A stretch of DNA of 64,000 bases from Melanocharis versteri (GCA_013397845.1 VZTG01005248.1:2065981-2129980), one strand, 5' to 3'. Counted from the first letter of the stretch, positions 25,648-38,854 are shown. Numbers and translations are program-made. The notes: generated by a model not told the origin, from the letters alone.

Positions 25648-25775
25648 CATAGAATCACAGAATGGTTTGGGTTGGAAGGAACTTCCAAGTATCATCTAGT
25701 CCAAGCTCTCTGCCATAGGTAGGTACATCTAGATCAGGTTGTTCAAAGCCCCATCCAACACCACCGTGAACACTT
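25648..25775 (-). mobile_element. CR1 LINE 3'-end fragment
   Basis: Reverse-complement CR1 end: CATAGAATCACAGAATGG, TTTGGGTTGGAAGGAACTTCC, ATCATCTAGTCCAAGCTC, TCAGGTTGTTCAAAGCCCC and ATCCAACACCACCGTGAACAC. Low divergence and about 130 bases long. Confidence 0.93.
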
Positions 25776-27026
25776 CACTGTCATTTCAAGACAATAATCT
25801 TACAACTGAAGGCAGGTAGAAAGGCCGTTAGGACATTATACAATCTCTCTTTGAGATTAGTAGTTCTCTTTATTGCTCTAATTTGCTACCTATTCAGGTC
25901 TTTTTAGGTGAATAAAAGCGTATTTTGAAGACAAGAATGGATGAAGGCCATAGATAAGCCAGAAAAAAAAAAAAGGGGAGTAGAAAAAGGATGGGCAGAC
26001 GGATACTGCAGTAATACAAGTTCTCCATTAAGACACATGGGGTTCTTTCCATTGAATTCCAAGTTTCTTCTTCTGCTCAAATATAAAACTAGCCACAGGC
26101 AGCCATAGCATATGTAATCATGTATCATAAAAATTAAATCACGTCATTTAGATGTCTCTTTCTTCAGACATCAGGATATTTCTTCCTGAACAGGTTGTGT
26201 GAAAACTTGGTACATCTTGAATAAATAAATAATAATAAAAGAAAGAATCCACACGTTGGAAGGCAAGAATGAGTTTCATTTAGCACTGCAGATTCTTCAC
26301 AGAGGATATGCTGCCTGTCTCCCTCCTCATTGGTTGTTCATTCATTGCAGCTCACGTATTTTTTCATATGCATAGTGGCATTATAGTTCCTTGGGATCTG
26401 TAATGGTTGCAAATACCATCAGTGTAGGAGCTGTATTTTTTAAGGCTCTAAATTTTTCTATCCCAGATGCAAGGAGGTTTTTCTATGTAGAAAATTCCCC
26501 AGGTCATAATGCTGTCATTGTTCTCAGTAGGAAACCTTAATTGCAGAGCTAGTTGGATAAAAGTTGGATTAGCTGGCAGAGTGTTGTCTGGAAAATCTTT
26601 CAGCTGTGCAATGTTATCACTTCCCCTACGTCCCTCCGCCCCCACCCCTGAGGATTCCTAGCCTACTGCATTTGGTGAGATGCATATGTTTTCCCCAGCT
26701 ACAGGAGCTGTGAAGGGTTCCTCTGGGATATCTAAGTATAAATACCCAAGTGTGTCTTCAGTTGCTAGGTTATTTTTAGTCAATGGGTGGTTACCAAGTC
26801 ATCTATAATTGTGCTGTTAAATGTGTCAGAGCAGCTACTGCAAATTGAGGTGCTCCCTCTAACAGGTGGATCGTATAAAGTAAAATGAGAGAGGACAAAA
26901 GCTACATTTCAGAATTGAACTGCTTAAAGATTTGAGTTATATAAGGGGAGATTTCTTGGTAAGCAGATGTGAGGAAGATGATGCATGAGTACAACATGGA
27001 GGAACATGGTAGCATTGTTTGACTGC
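25776..27026. other. Non-coding sequence
   Basis: No gene or confident repeat seen. Confidence 0.5.
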
Positions 27027-27540
27027 GTGTGGTGGTTTAACACCTGCTGGTAATTAAACCTCGGATAAGCCACTCCCCTTTCTTCAGCCCCCCTCTGGTG
27101 AGAGAGGGACAAAAGCAGAGACTGTGGGTTGAGACAATAATTTACTGAAAGCAAACAGCAATGGAATAAGAAATGCAGAGCAGCAGAAATATGAGTAACA
27201 AAAGTATACAAAAGAGATGGTTCTTTACACACAGAAGGTGTGTAAAAAAACCACCTCAGTTTAGTTCCACGTGGCTGCTGACACAAAGAAAAGATGGGGG
27301 ATGTTCCTGCAGCTTGGTAGCAAGAGATATGTGTTTTGGGAGAATTTGCCAGTGGTTCAGGGGATCAGAGTGGTCTCACAGGACCTCCAACTTCTTAGAC
27401 AGCTCCTTTTTTTGGTAGTGGCCAAAAGCTGTTACCTGATGGTGCCTGCTGTGTGGGAGAATGTTCAGTGAGTTCCCAGTGGACAACTGTCTACATGGCA
27501 TGAACTGCTGGCACAGTTCTTTATAAATAGAAAAGAGGAA
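27027..27540 (-). mobile_element. Degraded ERV LTR
   Basis: The left edge reads TGTGGTGGTTTAACACCTGC, with CCACTCCCCTTTCTTC, CCCCCTCTGGTGAGAG and GGGTTGAGACAATAATTTAC following. This is the order of the 3' part of avian class II LTRs in reverse complement (compare the left edge of 12855-13492). A minus-strand TATTTATAAAGAA box lies near 27521-27535. The inner part has diverged so much that the family and right boundary are uncertain. Confidence 0.65.
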
Positions 27541-30500
27541 GAAAATCATACCTGAATAGAAAATCAGTAAGATGGTAGGAAGAAGACATGAACAGCAAGA
27601 TAATGCAACTGAAAAGCAAAATGAAGCAAAATTACTTAAAAAAACCTCCAAAACCCTAAACCATCAAAAGTTCTAAGTAAACATGCACTGTTAGCAAGGA
27701 GATTGCACACTGGTAATTCTAAATTATCTAGGCTGTGCTATCCCCTTTATGAATCTGCCACTAGGAGACGGGACAGGAAACAGCATATAGTCTGTCAAAA
27801 ATATTAAAAATATATTAATGTATTGCCTAATTTGATAAGTCAAGGGGAAAAAAAAGAAAATTTAAGGTGTTCATGGAAAGAGATGGTCAGATGTATTTGT
27901 TGTTCCTATGGTAGCTGCATCATGTCACAAACCAGAGATCAATAGCATCTCTTTAGATTTTAATTTCTACTCCAGTGGCAGTTGCCCAGCATCAGCTGAA
28001 GATCAGGAATAAAATTTTGAGGACTGCTGTAGTTGTGCCTAGCTCAAAAGTAAAGAAATGCAAACCAGCTATTGGTATGCAGAGAAGAGAGGAGAAAAAA
28101 AATATTTAAATGCTGCAAAAACTAATCGGTGGAAATATATTTATCTGTGCTCATTCCTATATATTCAATATATCTTCTATTTTGGTTAGATTCAAAATGG
28201 AAAAGAATTTATAATGCTACTTCAGGCATATGTGAAAGATGAACTGGGTGAATTTCAACAAAATAAAATGTTAAACTTAGCATCAGGAGAAACATTCCAG
28301 CTGAGAGAACCACTGGGCTGGAATAATCACCTCAAGTGACTGGTGACAGACTATTGCCTGAGTAACTCAAAAGTAACAAAAATGAAATCCAGTGGGCATT
28401 GGCAAAGGTTTGGTCTAGATAACCTAATAATAGCTATTGTCTGCTCTATTTCTTTTTTTCAAACCCAGGAGTAGTTTCCAAATTCATTAGTGAAAATGGG
28501 CTAACGTCATATCTTGTGCTCCTGAATTTAGATCTGCATTGGCCATGCATAATTTGGGGGTTCATTACATGAACAGGAATAAAATAGTTATGCAAAAGGC
28601 ATTTGGCACAGCTGGAAATAGTAGGACTTTATTTCTAGGTATGTGGAATACAATCTGAACATGATTGTTTTCCAGGAATTTTAACACATCTTTATTTATA
28701 AAATATCTCAGTAGTGAAGAAAAAATCTTACAGAGTCTAGTAGAATCTTTTCACACAATTAAATGCAGAGTATAGTTAATTTTTTCAAGTCTCTGTACTT
28801 GAGCAAAGGCTTCTGTCTTTGCTACAGAGTTCCAGTTTTAGTAATACTGTAGAACTCGATTGAATTTTTGGTAAAAAGAACGAATGAGCTGTATTTCCAA
28901 AAGAGAACACACATTTGAAAATTATGCACTTCATTTTTCTGCTGCTTTCTTGTAAGATCTCAGAAGATCTTCTCTCTTAATGCATTTGCTCTTGCTCCCT
29001 GATGATCAGGAAAATGCATTCCTCGCTTCTCTTCCCAGCTGCAAGTGCCTTCTATATCAGAAATGTCTTCCAACGCCATCACCATCCTTTACCTGCTTTC
29101 TGGTGCTGAGCATTGCTCCTTCAACTTTAAAACACAATGGGGAAAACTCCTGTGGAGTGGTTCCCTAGCAGGAGCTACTGCTAGGATCACAGCTTTTTGC
29201 CTCTGTATTGCTGGAGATGAATGGAGTCAGAGCTCTGACAAAACCTGGAAGTGCAGAGATAGGTCTCCAAATCTGTTACGGCCTAAGCAGCTTAGAAGTT
29301 GTTTGACAGGTGTTATTCCATTAGTTGGGAATGCAAAGCTTAATCAGCTGAAAGATAAGGGGGAATTTTTATCAGTTGAATTTATTCAGAAAAGTCTTCC
29401 AGAAAAGTCTACACTGGTAACTTGAGTTATCTTTGATATTTTATAAATCTTTATGCAGGTGAAAAGTAAAGAAATTGAAGATAGACATTTCTGAATAGGA
29501 CTCACCCTATTTGAAAAGTCCAAAGCTATTTAGAAAACACGAAACCGAGAGTGAACCATATGTAGTACAGCAAGTGGCGTTGCCAGGTACCACTGTCCTC
29601 CCAAATGGGAAGTCTTCTGGAATTCCTTGTTGCTATGAGACTAAATATGTCTGTATGGTGTGAGCGCTGAACCAGATTTTGCTCCCACTTCCACTAGTGT
29701 GCAAGTAGAGTGACTCCCCTGGCCAGGGAGCACAATGCCGTGTTCTGATGTTTTGTTTGTGAAGGGTCTGATCTAAAGGCCACAGAAACCCGGGAGTATT
29801 TGTCTAATTCAGAAACTCAGAGAAATGAGACTTGTTTAAAATGAGAGAAGGCACCATCTTGCACCTCGAAAGGAGCAAGGAACAAGCAGTTGAGGCTTCT
29901 GACCCATTGACAGTGGATCTTCATGTGCTTTTAGTCAAAAAGGAAAGCAATGAGTAAAATTTTTCAGAAGATTTCTCTCTAAATGTGTTCAAACTGAAAG
30001 ATACATACTGCTTATCCTGGACTGTATAAACTCTAAAGTTTGGCACTTTTGAAAACCAGTTACCTGTGGATTTTAAAGCTGCTATGTCAGTGGAGGGGCA
30101 GGGGGGGAGAGAGATTTGTTTGCTTAAGTATAAAATGTGTGAATTTTCTTTAGCTACTTGACACCTTTTTCTTTCACCCAGAAGACAAATAAACAAACAA
30201 AACCCAACTTGAACTGCACCCAAGCATGGCAAATTTCTCACCAAAGTGTACATTTCAGAATGAAAGATTTACAGTGGAATTTCTCTAGTGTAGCTATGAC
30301 ATTGCTTTAACATTGCATTGCTGTAATATTCAAATATAGTAAATGCAATACATGGGTTTATAGGGATTTGTGTGAAGTTTAAAATGCAAAAGATGGTTGG
30401 TTTTAATGTTTCTCTGTGCTATCTGTGAAAAACGAAAAGGCACAGGGATAATTTAACACACATTATCAACAGCATGGGAGATGTTTGCCCAATAAAAATA

Positions 30501-30737
30501 CTGATCTTTTATTAATCTGTCCTTTCAAGCATCTGGAAACCCTTTCCTGGTTTTTTAAAATTAAGAAAATATTTAAATATGAAATATTACCAAAAAAACC
30601 CAAACAAACAAACAAACCCAAACAAACAAACAATCCACGTCATAAATGGAGACGTAACCAAGGTGCTATGAAAACAAAGCTCTCAGCGTGCAAGTATTTC
30701 TTTACTTGGTTTAAATCTCCAAAACTATGGATGTCTA
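27541..30737. other. AT-rich non-coding sequence upstream of the CpG island
   Basis: No supported gene. The longest frame (29045-29425, plus, 126 codons) has no recognisable domain. An AAAC-type simple repeat runs at about 30586-30633. This is the proximal 5' flank of TAFA5, or intron 1 if a longer isoform starts further upstream. Confidence 0.55.
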
Positions 30738-31612
30738 TCCCGGAGAAACCGGGGTATCTCACTGGCCGTCGGTGCGTTAGCATCGCTGTCAGTGTTGTGC
30801 AGTGAACCTACGGCCAGCCCGAGCAGCACCGCAACTTGCAGCGTGTCGCGGAGCTGCACGGCGGGAGGACCCTCCGCGGTGCCGGGCCGGGCCGCGCAGC
30901 ACCGCCCGCCCCNNNNNNNNNNNNNNNNNNNNNNNNNNNNNNNNNNNNNNNNNNNNNNNNNNNNNNNNNNNNNNNNNNNNNNNNNNNNNNNNNNNNNNNN
31001 NNNNNNNNNNNNNNNNNNNNNNNNNNNNNNNNNNNNNNNNNNNNNNNNNNNNNNNNNNNNNNNNNNNNNNNNNNNNNNNNNNNNNNNNNNNNNNNNNNNN
31101 NNNNNNNNNNNNNNNNNNNNNNNNNNNNNNNNNNNNNNNNNNNNNNNNNNNNNNNNNNNNNNNNNNNNNNNNNNNNNNNNNNNNNNNNNNNNNNNNNNNN
31201 NNNNNNNNNNNNNNNNNNNNNNNNNNNNNNNNNNNNNNNNNNNNNNNNNNNNNNNNNNNNNNNNNNNNNNNNNNNNNNNNNNNNNNNNNNNNNNNNNNNN
31301 NNNNNNNNNNNNNNNNNNNNNNNNNNNNNNNNNNNNNNNNNNNNNNNNNNNNNNNNNNNNNNNNNNNNNNNNNNNNNNNNNNNNNNNNNNNNNNNNNNNN
31401 NNNNNNNNNNNNNNNNNNNNNNNNNNGAGACGGAGCGCTGATTCATGGGGCCCCGCGCCGGCTGCCTCGGCGAGGAGAGCGCGGCGCTGCCGCTGCCCCC
31501 GCGCGGGGTGTGAAGCCCCGGCCCCTCCTCCGCAGCCCCGGGCTCGCCCGCCCTGCTCGGGAGTGTGGTCCCTGCCGGGAGCCGCCGCGCCTGGCGCACA
31601 GAGGGAAGCGTT
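30738..31612 (+). promoter_or_regulatory. TAFA5: CpG island, promoter and 5' leader of TAFA5 (core missing)
   Basis: Both sides of the gap are very rich in CG dinucleotides (e.g. GCGTGTCGCGGAGC, GGGCCGGGCCGCGCAGC; CGCGCCGGCTGCCTCGGCG, GCGCGGGGTGTGAAGCCCCG), unlike the AT-rich surroundings. Composition drops back to normal just before the TAFA5 start codon, as expected for an island over a promoter and first exon. The transcription start probably lies in or near the gap. Long frames that run across it contain only unknown residues and are meaningless. Confidence 0.85.
30913..31426. other. Assembly gap (514 N)
   Basis: Run of unknown bases in the middle of the CpG island. The true length may differ from the written length. 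Confidence 1.
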
Positions 31613-31613
31613 G

Positions 31614-31661
31614 ATGCATCGCTGTGGAAATTCATTGTGTGACTTTCTGGGTATTTACTGA
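31614..31661 (+). CDS. Upstream ORF (15 codons) in the TAFA5 leader
   Basis: ATG at 31614 opens a 15-codon frame (MHRCGNSLCDFLGIY) that stops with TGA at 31659-31661, 13 bases before the TAFA5 start and in a different frame. Its start context is weak (T at -3), so leaky scanning and reinitiation at 31675 would be expected if the leader includes it. It is readable directly. Whether it is translated is inference. Confidence 0.4.
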   Translation: MHRCGNSLCDFLGIY

Positions 31662-31674
31662 GTTTCAGACCGAG

Positions 31675-31765
31675 ATGCAGCTCTTGAAAGCTTTATGGGC
31701 ACTAGCAGGAGCAGCGATCTGCTGTTTTCTTATATTTGTCATCCACTCACAGTTTCTTAAAGAAG
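31675..31765 (+). CDS. TAFA5: TAFA5 (FAM19A5), first coding exon of the alternative-promoter isoform
   Basis: TAFA5 is a small secreted, cysteine-rich, chemokine-like protein expressed mainly in the nervous system. This exon gives 30 codons (MQLLKALWALAGAAICCFLI...QFLKE) plus the first base of a Gly codon, then a consensus-like donor AAG|GTAATT. The peptide is a short basic N-terminus and a hydrophobic signal or anchor segment (about residues 5-25). As I remember it, it matches the N-terminus of the shorter human TAFA5 isoform almost residue for residue, including the KEG junction in phase 1, with a few conservative changes. The start is supported by an in-frame upstream TGA at 31612-31614 and by G at -3. 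The mature cysteine-rich domain is in later exons, which are not in this window. It lies directly downstream of a CpG island. The exon is too short to appear as a conventional long ORF. Confidence 0.9.
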
Positions 31766-34700
31766 GTAATTGTATGTGCATGTCTACATATCCTGTTCTT
31801 TAATACTAAGATCTTTACGAGGTGCCTTAATTATTTTTACTGTTTCCAGTATGTTCTATTTACAGCAGTGCTTCCACGCTATTTTTCCTTTCCGTTAAAG
31901 CCTTCTCAATTTTGTTGCTTTAGAGAATAGGTAGGCTTAGACTTACATCTTTGGTATATGCATATATATTATATATGTATATATATAAATATATATATAT
32001 ATATGAAATCTGTATGATGTTTATATTCGATGTTTTAGCTGACGTCTCATTTCTTTATGGGGCATGTATAGTGTATAGAAAATATTTGTTTCTATCAGAT
32101 GACCACAAAACAGTAGTCATCATGGGAATATTAATAAACCAAAAAACCCCTTAACAAGTAAACGTCTTATTTTTATACCAAATCAATAGGCATCCTTTTC
32201 CTCTTCCTTATTCAGTACATTTTCAATAGATGGCACTAAAGTTCTATGGAAAGGGCAGGGCAGAGCAAATCCTGGGCATTCAGCATCTTCCTTCTCCTCA
32301 CTGCCCCGAAACGGGAAGAGGCCTTTGCGTGGCTTCAAGGCTCCTGTTTTTTCCACCTTGTGGTCAGAAAATTGTGATTACAATTTACAGGAGAAAATAA
32401 TTTGGATCGTGGGGCAGGCTTTCCTCTTTTCTTTTTTTTTTCTTTTTTTTTTCCTACTTGAATTGGGTGAAAAAAAATATGTTTGATTAAGTGAGTAGAG
32501 GGATTTTCCTGGGGAGTTACCCTTGTATTGCTCCTTTTTTGTTTTGTTTTCTTTCCTCAGGAAATTAGTATTTTCTTTTTTTCCTGTACTGCTAAAATAA
32601 TTATTTCATTTGTTACTTGTATAGCAAACTGTAGTCTGAGATTCAAGTGTGAATCCTGAGAAATATATATGTATTTGGTGGTGTATGGGAAAGTCCAGTC
32701 CTGTTTTTAAAGCAGTGTTAACAAAGATAACACAACAATAGGGGGGGGTTGGTGAACCCATTTTTTCTTTTTTGCCATTTTAATATAGTTGAGGTTATAG
32801 CTGGAGAAAAAAGAAGTCAAGCTCAGCTTGGAGGGCTGTCTGTGTAAAGCAAGGAGAAAACTTTTTTGTGACTGGGACAAAGTTTCACTCAAGGCTGGGC
32901 AAAGCTACAACCTTGCAACCACTGAAGTATCAGTACTGATTTTAATTTAGTGTCAGTTTAAGAAAAGTATGAGACTTTATGTTTTCACAGATTTTTTTTT
33001 TTTCCCTGGAATTAATAAACACTAATTTGCCTGATTTGGTTAATTTAGAAGCATTATCTATATACCTCCAGTGCTAAAGATTTCTCATTTAAGAAATGTA
33101 TCCATGCTGTAATTGCATTGTGTGCAATGCCTCCCACATAGTGACTTATTTAACATTCTTTTAAAATGCTCAGACAACTGTATTTATATATATCTGTCTA
33201 ATGACATGGCCTGTTTTGAGGAGATTTTGCAGAATTTCAAGCTATATTTTTACACTGTTTGCCATTATACTACTTTTTTTTTTCTTCTTCAGTCTTTTAG
33301 GGCTTGAGGTCTGTGTTACTGTAAAAAATCCTTAAAAGAAGAAGCATTTTGTTTCCCTTAAAATATTTCACCCTGCCTTGTAGGAAAAGAAAGCTGGCAA
33401 ATTATTTTATAAAAACAGAAACCATGGCTGTACATGAAGGTCTTTTAACACATTTTACATTTCTCCAGCAGTTATAAACATTCTTAATGTGGACTGCAGA
33501 CAGCAAACTGAAGCTCTTTAGCTTGTTGGGTAACTTAATTACATCAGTTTGTTTATATTTGTTCCTGAAACCTTTCTGCTTTCTTTAGCAATGAGAACTA
33601 TATACTGACTGTAAATTGCATGTATTGGGATAGTTGTCAGACTTTTCTTGACAGGTGCTAATCTCCACAATAGCATTTTGACCCTTTCCGTATAATTACT
33701 TCAACAGTGTATGTATTTCTTCCTCCCTGTAGTTTCAATAAGGACACTGAATAGTTCAGTGGAGTTGAATGAAAGTCTGCATGGTACAACTGAGTTTTTT
33801 CTTTATGAAGAACTTTTAAAATATCTAATAAAATGAATGGTTTAAGCATAAGATATTTAAACGAAGGCATATAAGGGAATGAGAAATAGATAACACTGCA
33901 TTTAAGCTATATATTGTAAGCAGTTTGTAAAATAAGATTTACATTTACTTTTTTTTTTTTTTTTCATTTTAAAACCTGGTGTTTTATGGTACTTTCAATA
34001 AGAAAACAAAGAGAAAAAGTGTGAGGAAAGAACTAGCAAACAATTTAACCATATGCCTAACACATTAGTTTATTAAGTAAATATGTATGAAGAAGAATAC
34101 ATGTGAGATTATCTCACTACCTTCATAAGATTGAGGTAGTTTTCTGATGTCAGAGTTATCCCTTTACGTTATAATTTTACAAAAACTTAGGAATGCTATG
34201 TCTCATTGCACATGATGTTAGACTGTTGATTTCCTGGCAAAAAGATTAATTTCCCATTGGAGCCTAATGAGCTACACAGGCATGCTGTTTGTAACTCAGC
34301 TGTGTGGTCGAATTCCTAAGTTAAATGCTTGGACATTTTAATTTGATTATTGCTTGTGCAGAAGGATAATTTCCTGTTGTCCCAAAGAACATTCAAATAA
34401 GCCATCAGTTTGACTAGCTTGATCAGATTAGCTGATAACACCTATCTCCTGAGACAAGTTGACGATACAAGTTCATACACCAAGCATCTCTTTTGTATGC
34501 AAGACAATTGATTTAAGAAGAATGAAATGTAAAATTAATTAAAGTTCAAACCTAATTTATTAATGCATATTCCTTCCATTTTTTTGCATGTTTCATAATA
34601 TTTGCTGCTTATTGTTTTTCCAGAGCTAGGTTTTAACAGAAAACTGACGTAACCTTCACTTCATACAAAATTATATAATTACTACGTCTCTTTTTCTGTG

Positions 34701-37700
34701 TTCATTTTCCTTTTACTCACTTGGAATTATTGGTGTTATCTGGTATGTTATGCTCTTATGACCTTTTAACACAATGTGTTTTTATAATTTCAGTTGTACT
34801 GTATGGCTATAGTGTATAGAACTTCCATGACATCCAGCTGAAACTTATTACCAGAACCAAACCCTCCTTCAGTCTCATTCATAAATATGAGATTGTATGT
34901 TGCAACAGTCAACTGAGATTTTTTTTTCTTAATTAATGTTAATTTCATGTTAATTTCATTTTAGTTCTTATTCTGAAGTGGCCCTGTCTTAATTCTTAAA
35001 TATTTTTTATATACGTTTGTGAATTGAGGCAGTTTAGTAGTAGCATTATTTTACTACCATATGAATGGTGTTAAGAAACAGTGAATGCTTGTTCTGAGAT
35101 GAGTGGGAAAGAGCTGTTTAAATGTCTATTTTCATGAATATATTTTTTTCAGGAAGTGAAGAATGGGTGACACAGGGTGCTATTTTTCCACACTTACGCT
35201 TTTGTGTGGAAATGCAGGTCGTCCTGTGGCTAATCCGTTCCCCTATGTCCAATCTGTCCTTCAGTGTTTCTAAAAGATGAATAGAGCTGTGAACCCAGAG
35301 AAGGGTATTGTGATACATAATTGCAGTCCCATGCCTGTCTGATCTTCCTGCGAAGCAGTTAATCGTGCTCTGGTCAGCTGCAGTCACTATGAAGGAGTGT
35401 TTAAAAATTCAATATCTAAAGCTTTTTGCATACACTATTGAAAATTAAAAGTAGCCAAGTACATTCACTACCCATGTCTGATTTCAAATGATTCATTAGT
35501 TAATATTGTTTAACATGTTTGTTCAAAGAAGAATGAAAAACTTTTGAGTTGATGTTACACCCCATCAATTGTGGGAACTCCTTGCCCCTGACAAGGACCT
35601 CTTTCACATAGTAGACCATTTTAACCATTCAGACACAACAGTGATGGGGCAAGGTAAAGGATACAGTTTCTACATGTGTCTTTGAGTCTCATGGAAAGTA
35701 GGGCAGTTAGAGAGTAACTTCAGAAGGGTACGTGTACATGGCAGCTGGGGTGTGTTACAGCCCTGGATATACTTTAAAGCTTTGTTTATGTGCTGATTGC
35801 TCATTAGGAGATAAAAATGTCTAATTTATCAAGAGGTGCATTGATATTTTGAATGGTTTAGTAGATTTAGGTGATATTAGCCTTGTTTGGAGAGGGACTG
35901 CACAGAAGCAGATTCAATCTCAAGAATCTTGCTTAAAGTATAGAGGATTGGAATATTCAGATCCCAAAAGCAAATTCTTAGTCTGTTGGGTAGGTGTCCA
36001 GTAGTAAGTTCTGTAAAATAGGGTGATTTTCTGTTGATACACTGCGGTGGTTAAGTAGAGACAAGAGAATTCTAGTGCTTCTTTTATAACCAGATGATTA
36101 TGGCTATAAACCAAAATTTAGTATAATTTGTGCAAATTTTGCGTATACTTATGTATATAAATAAGGTATCTATTTAGCACATTTTTCATAATTATCTTCT
36201 ATTTTTCCCGTGGACAAAAATTAGCACTTATTGGTTACACTTCTAGGAACTTCTGTGTCAATTCTATTTATAGGAATTAGTGTCACAGTAGTGAAAAATA
36301 CCCCAGCACATTTTTTTAAAAGAGTGCAATATTACACATAATAACTTGGCTTAGTTTTATGCTTAATATCTTTCTTCTGTCACTTTTTATACAGATATAA
36401 ATATTTTAGCCTGCTTTAAAACTACAGAAAAAGCTTTGTGCGTATTTTTGGTTTTAGCATGTACATTTTGACACTGACAATAATAAGGCACATATTCTAT
36501 TTAGCTGTGTAACCCCAAACAACTCTGCTACTCCTCTGCTAATATTTGAAAATGTCTACTGACAGTATACTCGAGATTATTTTTTAAAGAGCCTTCTGTT
36601 CATATAACCTGATGGCTTGAGGAACCTGGTATTGCTAATGTTAATTGCTATGTAAAACCTTTTGAGCAAAGGAGTTGTTATCTTCTAAAACGTTTTGAAC
36701 ATTTGGCCCTCAAAATTTTCCTAGAAAGAGTTTGAATGTGACTTCGTATGACAGATAATATTGCCAGCCTTTCATTTTTCTTTTATCTTTTAAACAAAAA
36801 ATACTTGAACCAGTTAAACATAGAAAGATAATTGCTTTTGCGAATATGGGAAAAAAAGTATTGGTTATTTTTTCAGTTTGCCCTTTTATGGTTTACCTGT
36901 GTCTCAAAACAGTAAGATACCTTGCATACCAGATGTGCCGCATATGTTACTTATATATATAGTAAAACTGAGTTGAGGACAGTATGTCCCAGCTGCACAT
37001 TTGCTGAAGGGTTTGTTATATTTGATGCGCTGTAGTATAATTTTTTCCACTGTCTATCTGCCATATATTTTTTTGGGGGGGGTGGTGTTGTGAAGAAGCA
37101 GATATGAACGATATTATCAGCGCAGGAATCAGGGTAGGGAGAGGCACAGAATGCAGAAGTGGAAGGTTTACTCTTCCCATCCAGGAAACAGAATTGGCAG
37201 TTAAAAAGCCCTAAACTTGAATAAGGGCTACATAGGAAAGAATATGTGAAAGGTATCCAATCTTTCTTTGAATTTTTAATATAGTTTTATGGCAACTAAA
37301 TAGAATTAAGACCCAGTTCAGTGTCTATGTGATAGTGTGCAGCACATTGGAGCTGCAGAAAAATGAGAAGAGGTCCTGCGTTGAGATAAAATACCTTTGT
37401 ATTTGAAATGTTTTGACATTTCCAGTCCATTGTTGTTTTTTGTTTCTTTGTTTCTCAATAGCATTAGAGAGGTGTAGCAGTGAAAGGAAACAATGCAGAC
37501 AAATTTCTCAATCATTTTCTTTTCAGAGAGGCAGGAAAGATGTTCTCTATGTGGCATCTGCTGTGCTGGGATGTACCAAGAGGGGGAGTCTGACAGGTTT
37601 TCTACCCATGGGAGGAGGCTTTGAAATAGTCTTTCACTTTGGGTGTTTCATATGAACGGCTTGTATGTCTTCACAGGGAACTGCACCATCAGTGGTATAA

Positions 37701-38854
37701 ACCTCCTAGGTTTCCCAACTGAGCAACTTTAAAAAAGCCATTAGTAAGAGATTTTTCAGTAGCCTTTTTACAATCGCCTGTTTTCATAGCCCAGGATCAC
37801 AAGTGATGAATTATTGACCTTTCTTAGCATTTATCAGCACTACCTGTTCCTAAAGGCAGTACTTTAGACTGGCGTGAGTCACATCATACGAAAGTGCATG
37901 CTTTTTAGATCTGTTGGTTAATATTTATTTTTCTTGTTTCTTAGCAGGCATACACTGTATCAAATATTAAACTGCCAAAAGACACACACAACTTTTTGAA
38001 ACTGAACTAAAAACCCCAAATGGAAAAAAAAAAACCCATGTTTTTTACAAGTTGAGTTCAATATAATATTGCTGAGAGAAGACATAATTTTTTTTTAAAT
38101 TCACTAGTCAAGATATAGATAAAATTATTCTCTTCGCATATATATTTAAGAAAAGCTGTTTATAATCATGTGAAGAAAAGATGCAACATAATTGTACTAT
38201 CTGAAATAACGGTATTTGTTTTCTGTTAGTATTTAGATATCCCAGTTGGAATTGGTTCCTCAGCTGAGTATGACTGGCCAACTGGGGTATCTATTCCACC
38301 CAGTACCTGCATTTTTGCAAAGATTTATTTTTCTTAGAAATTATATCCTCTTGCTGCTTATAGCCCATAGTGATAGTAGGTTCTGTTTAATAACAAAATC
38401 CTATTATTTGCCTAAATGTGCTTTCTATGCTTGTTCTAGAAATCCAACACATGATGAATCTGCCTATTCATTATATTTTACCTTTGGCACCACATCAGTT
38501 CACAAGTAAATCTTACTCAGAACAATAGATCTTCCTACTAATTGTTGTTAGTCTCATGTAAAGCAATCAGTAACGTATTTGGAATATGTCCAAACAGCAA
38601 ATTAACATAGAAATAAACAATACCAATATTTTCTTAAGGCAGACCATGTACTAACGTGTGTTTTCACATGAGTGATGCATTATTTTTGTCCATATAAAGG
38701 AAAGGAGATTGTATTAATTAATCGAGTAAAAAAAAAATATATTTGTCATGGACAAGTATTTTCTGGATCTCAGCTTCTTTCTAATGTGCCACAAGGCTAT
38801 GTGGTGTTTCAAAGTCTGGGTGTTTAATTGCAGTCACACGTGAGAAAAGACTAA
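31766..38854 (+). other. TAFA5 intron 1, first part
   Basis: It begins with the GTAATT donor. An AT-dinucleotide repeat sits 190 bases in (about 31957-32005). The rest is AT-rich, with T-runs (32431-32454, 33950-33965), an 8-G run at about 32741, a T-then-G run near 37065-37082 and no recognisable exon or repeat boundary. Intron assignment is inferred from the exon above. Confidence 0.75.
31957..32005 (+). repeat. (TA)n microsatellite
   Basis: Interrupted AT/TA dinucleotides shortly downstream of the TAFA5 splice donor. Confidence 0.9.

Noticed and set aside
25324..25722. 132-codon plus frame
   Set aside because: Its end is CR1 sequence and the rest has no domain, splice signals or compositional support.
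29045..29425. 126-codon plus frame
   Set aside because: No recognised motif. The sequence looks like ordinary flank, and a frame this long is expected by chance in 64 kb.
30792..31661. Long reading frames across the N gap (up to 289 codons, both strands)
   Set aside because: Most residues are unknown. The flanks are CpG-island sequence with few stops. Only the short uORF at the end is readable.
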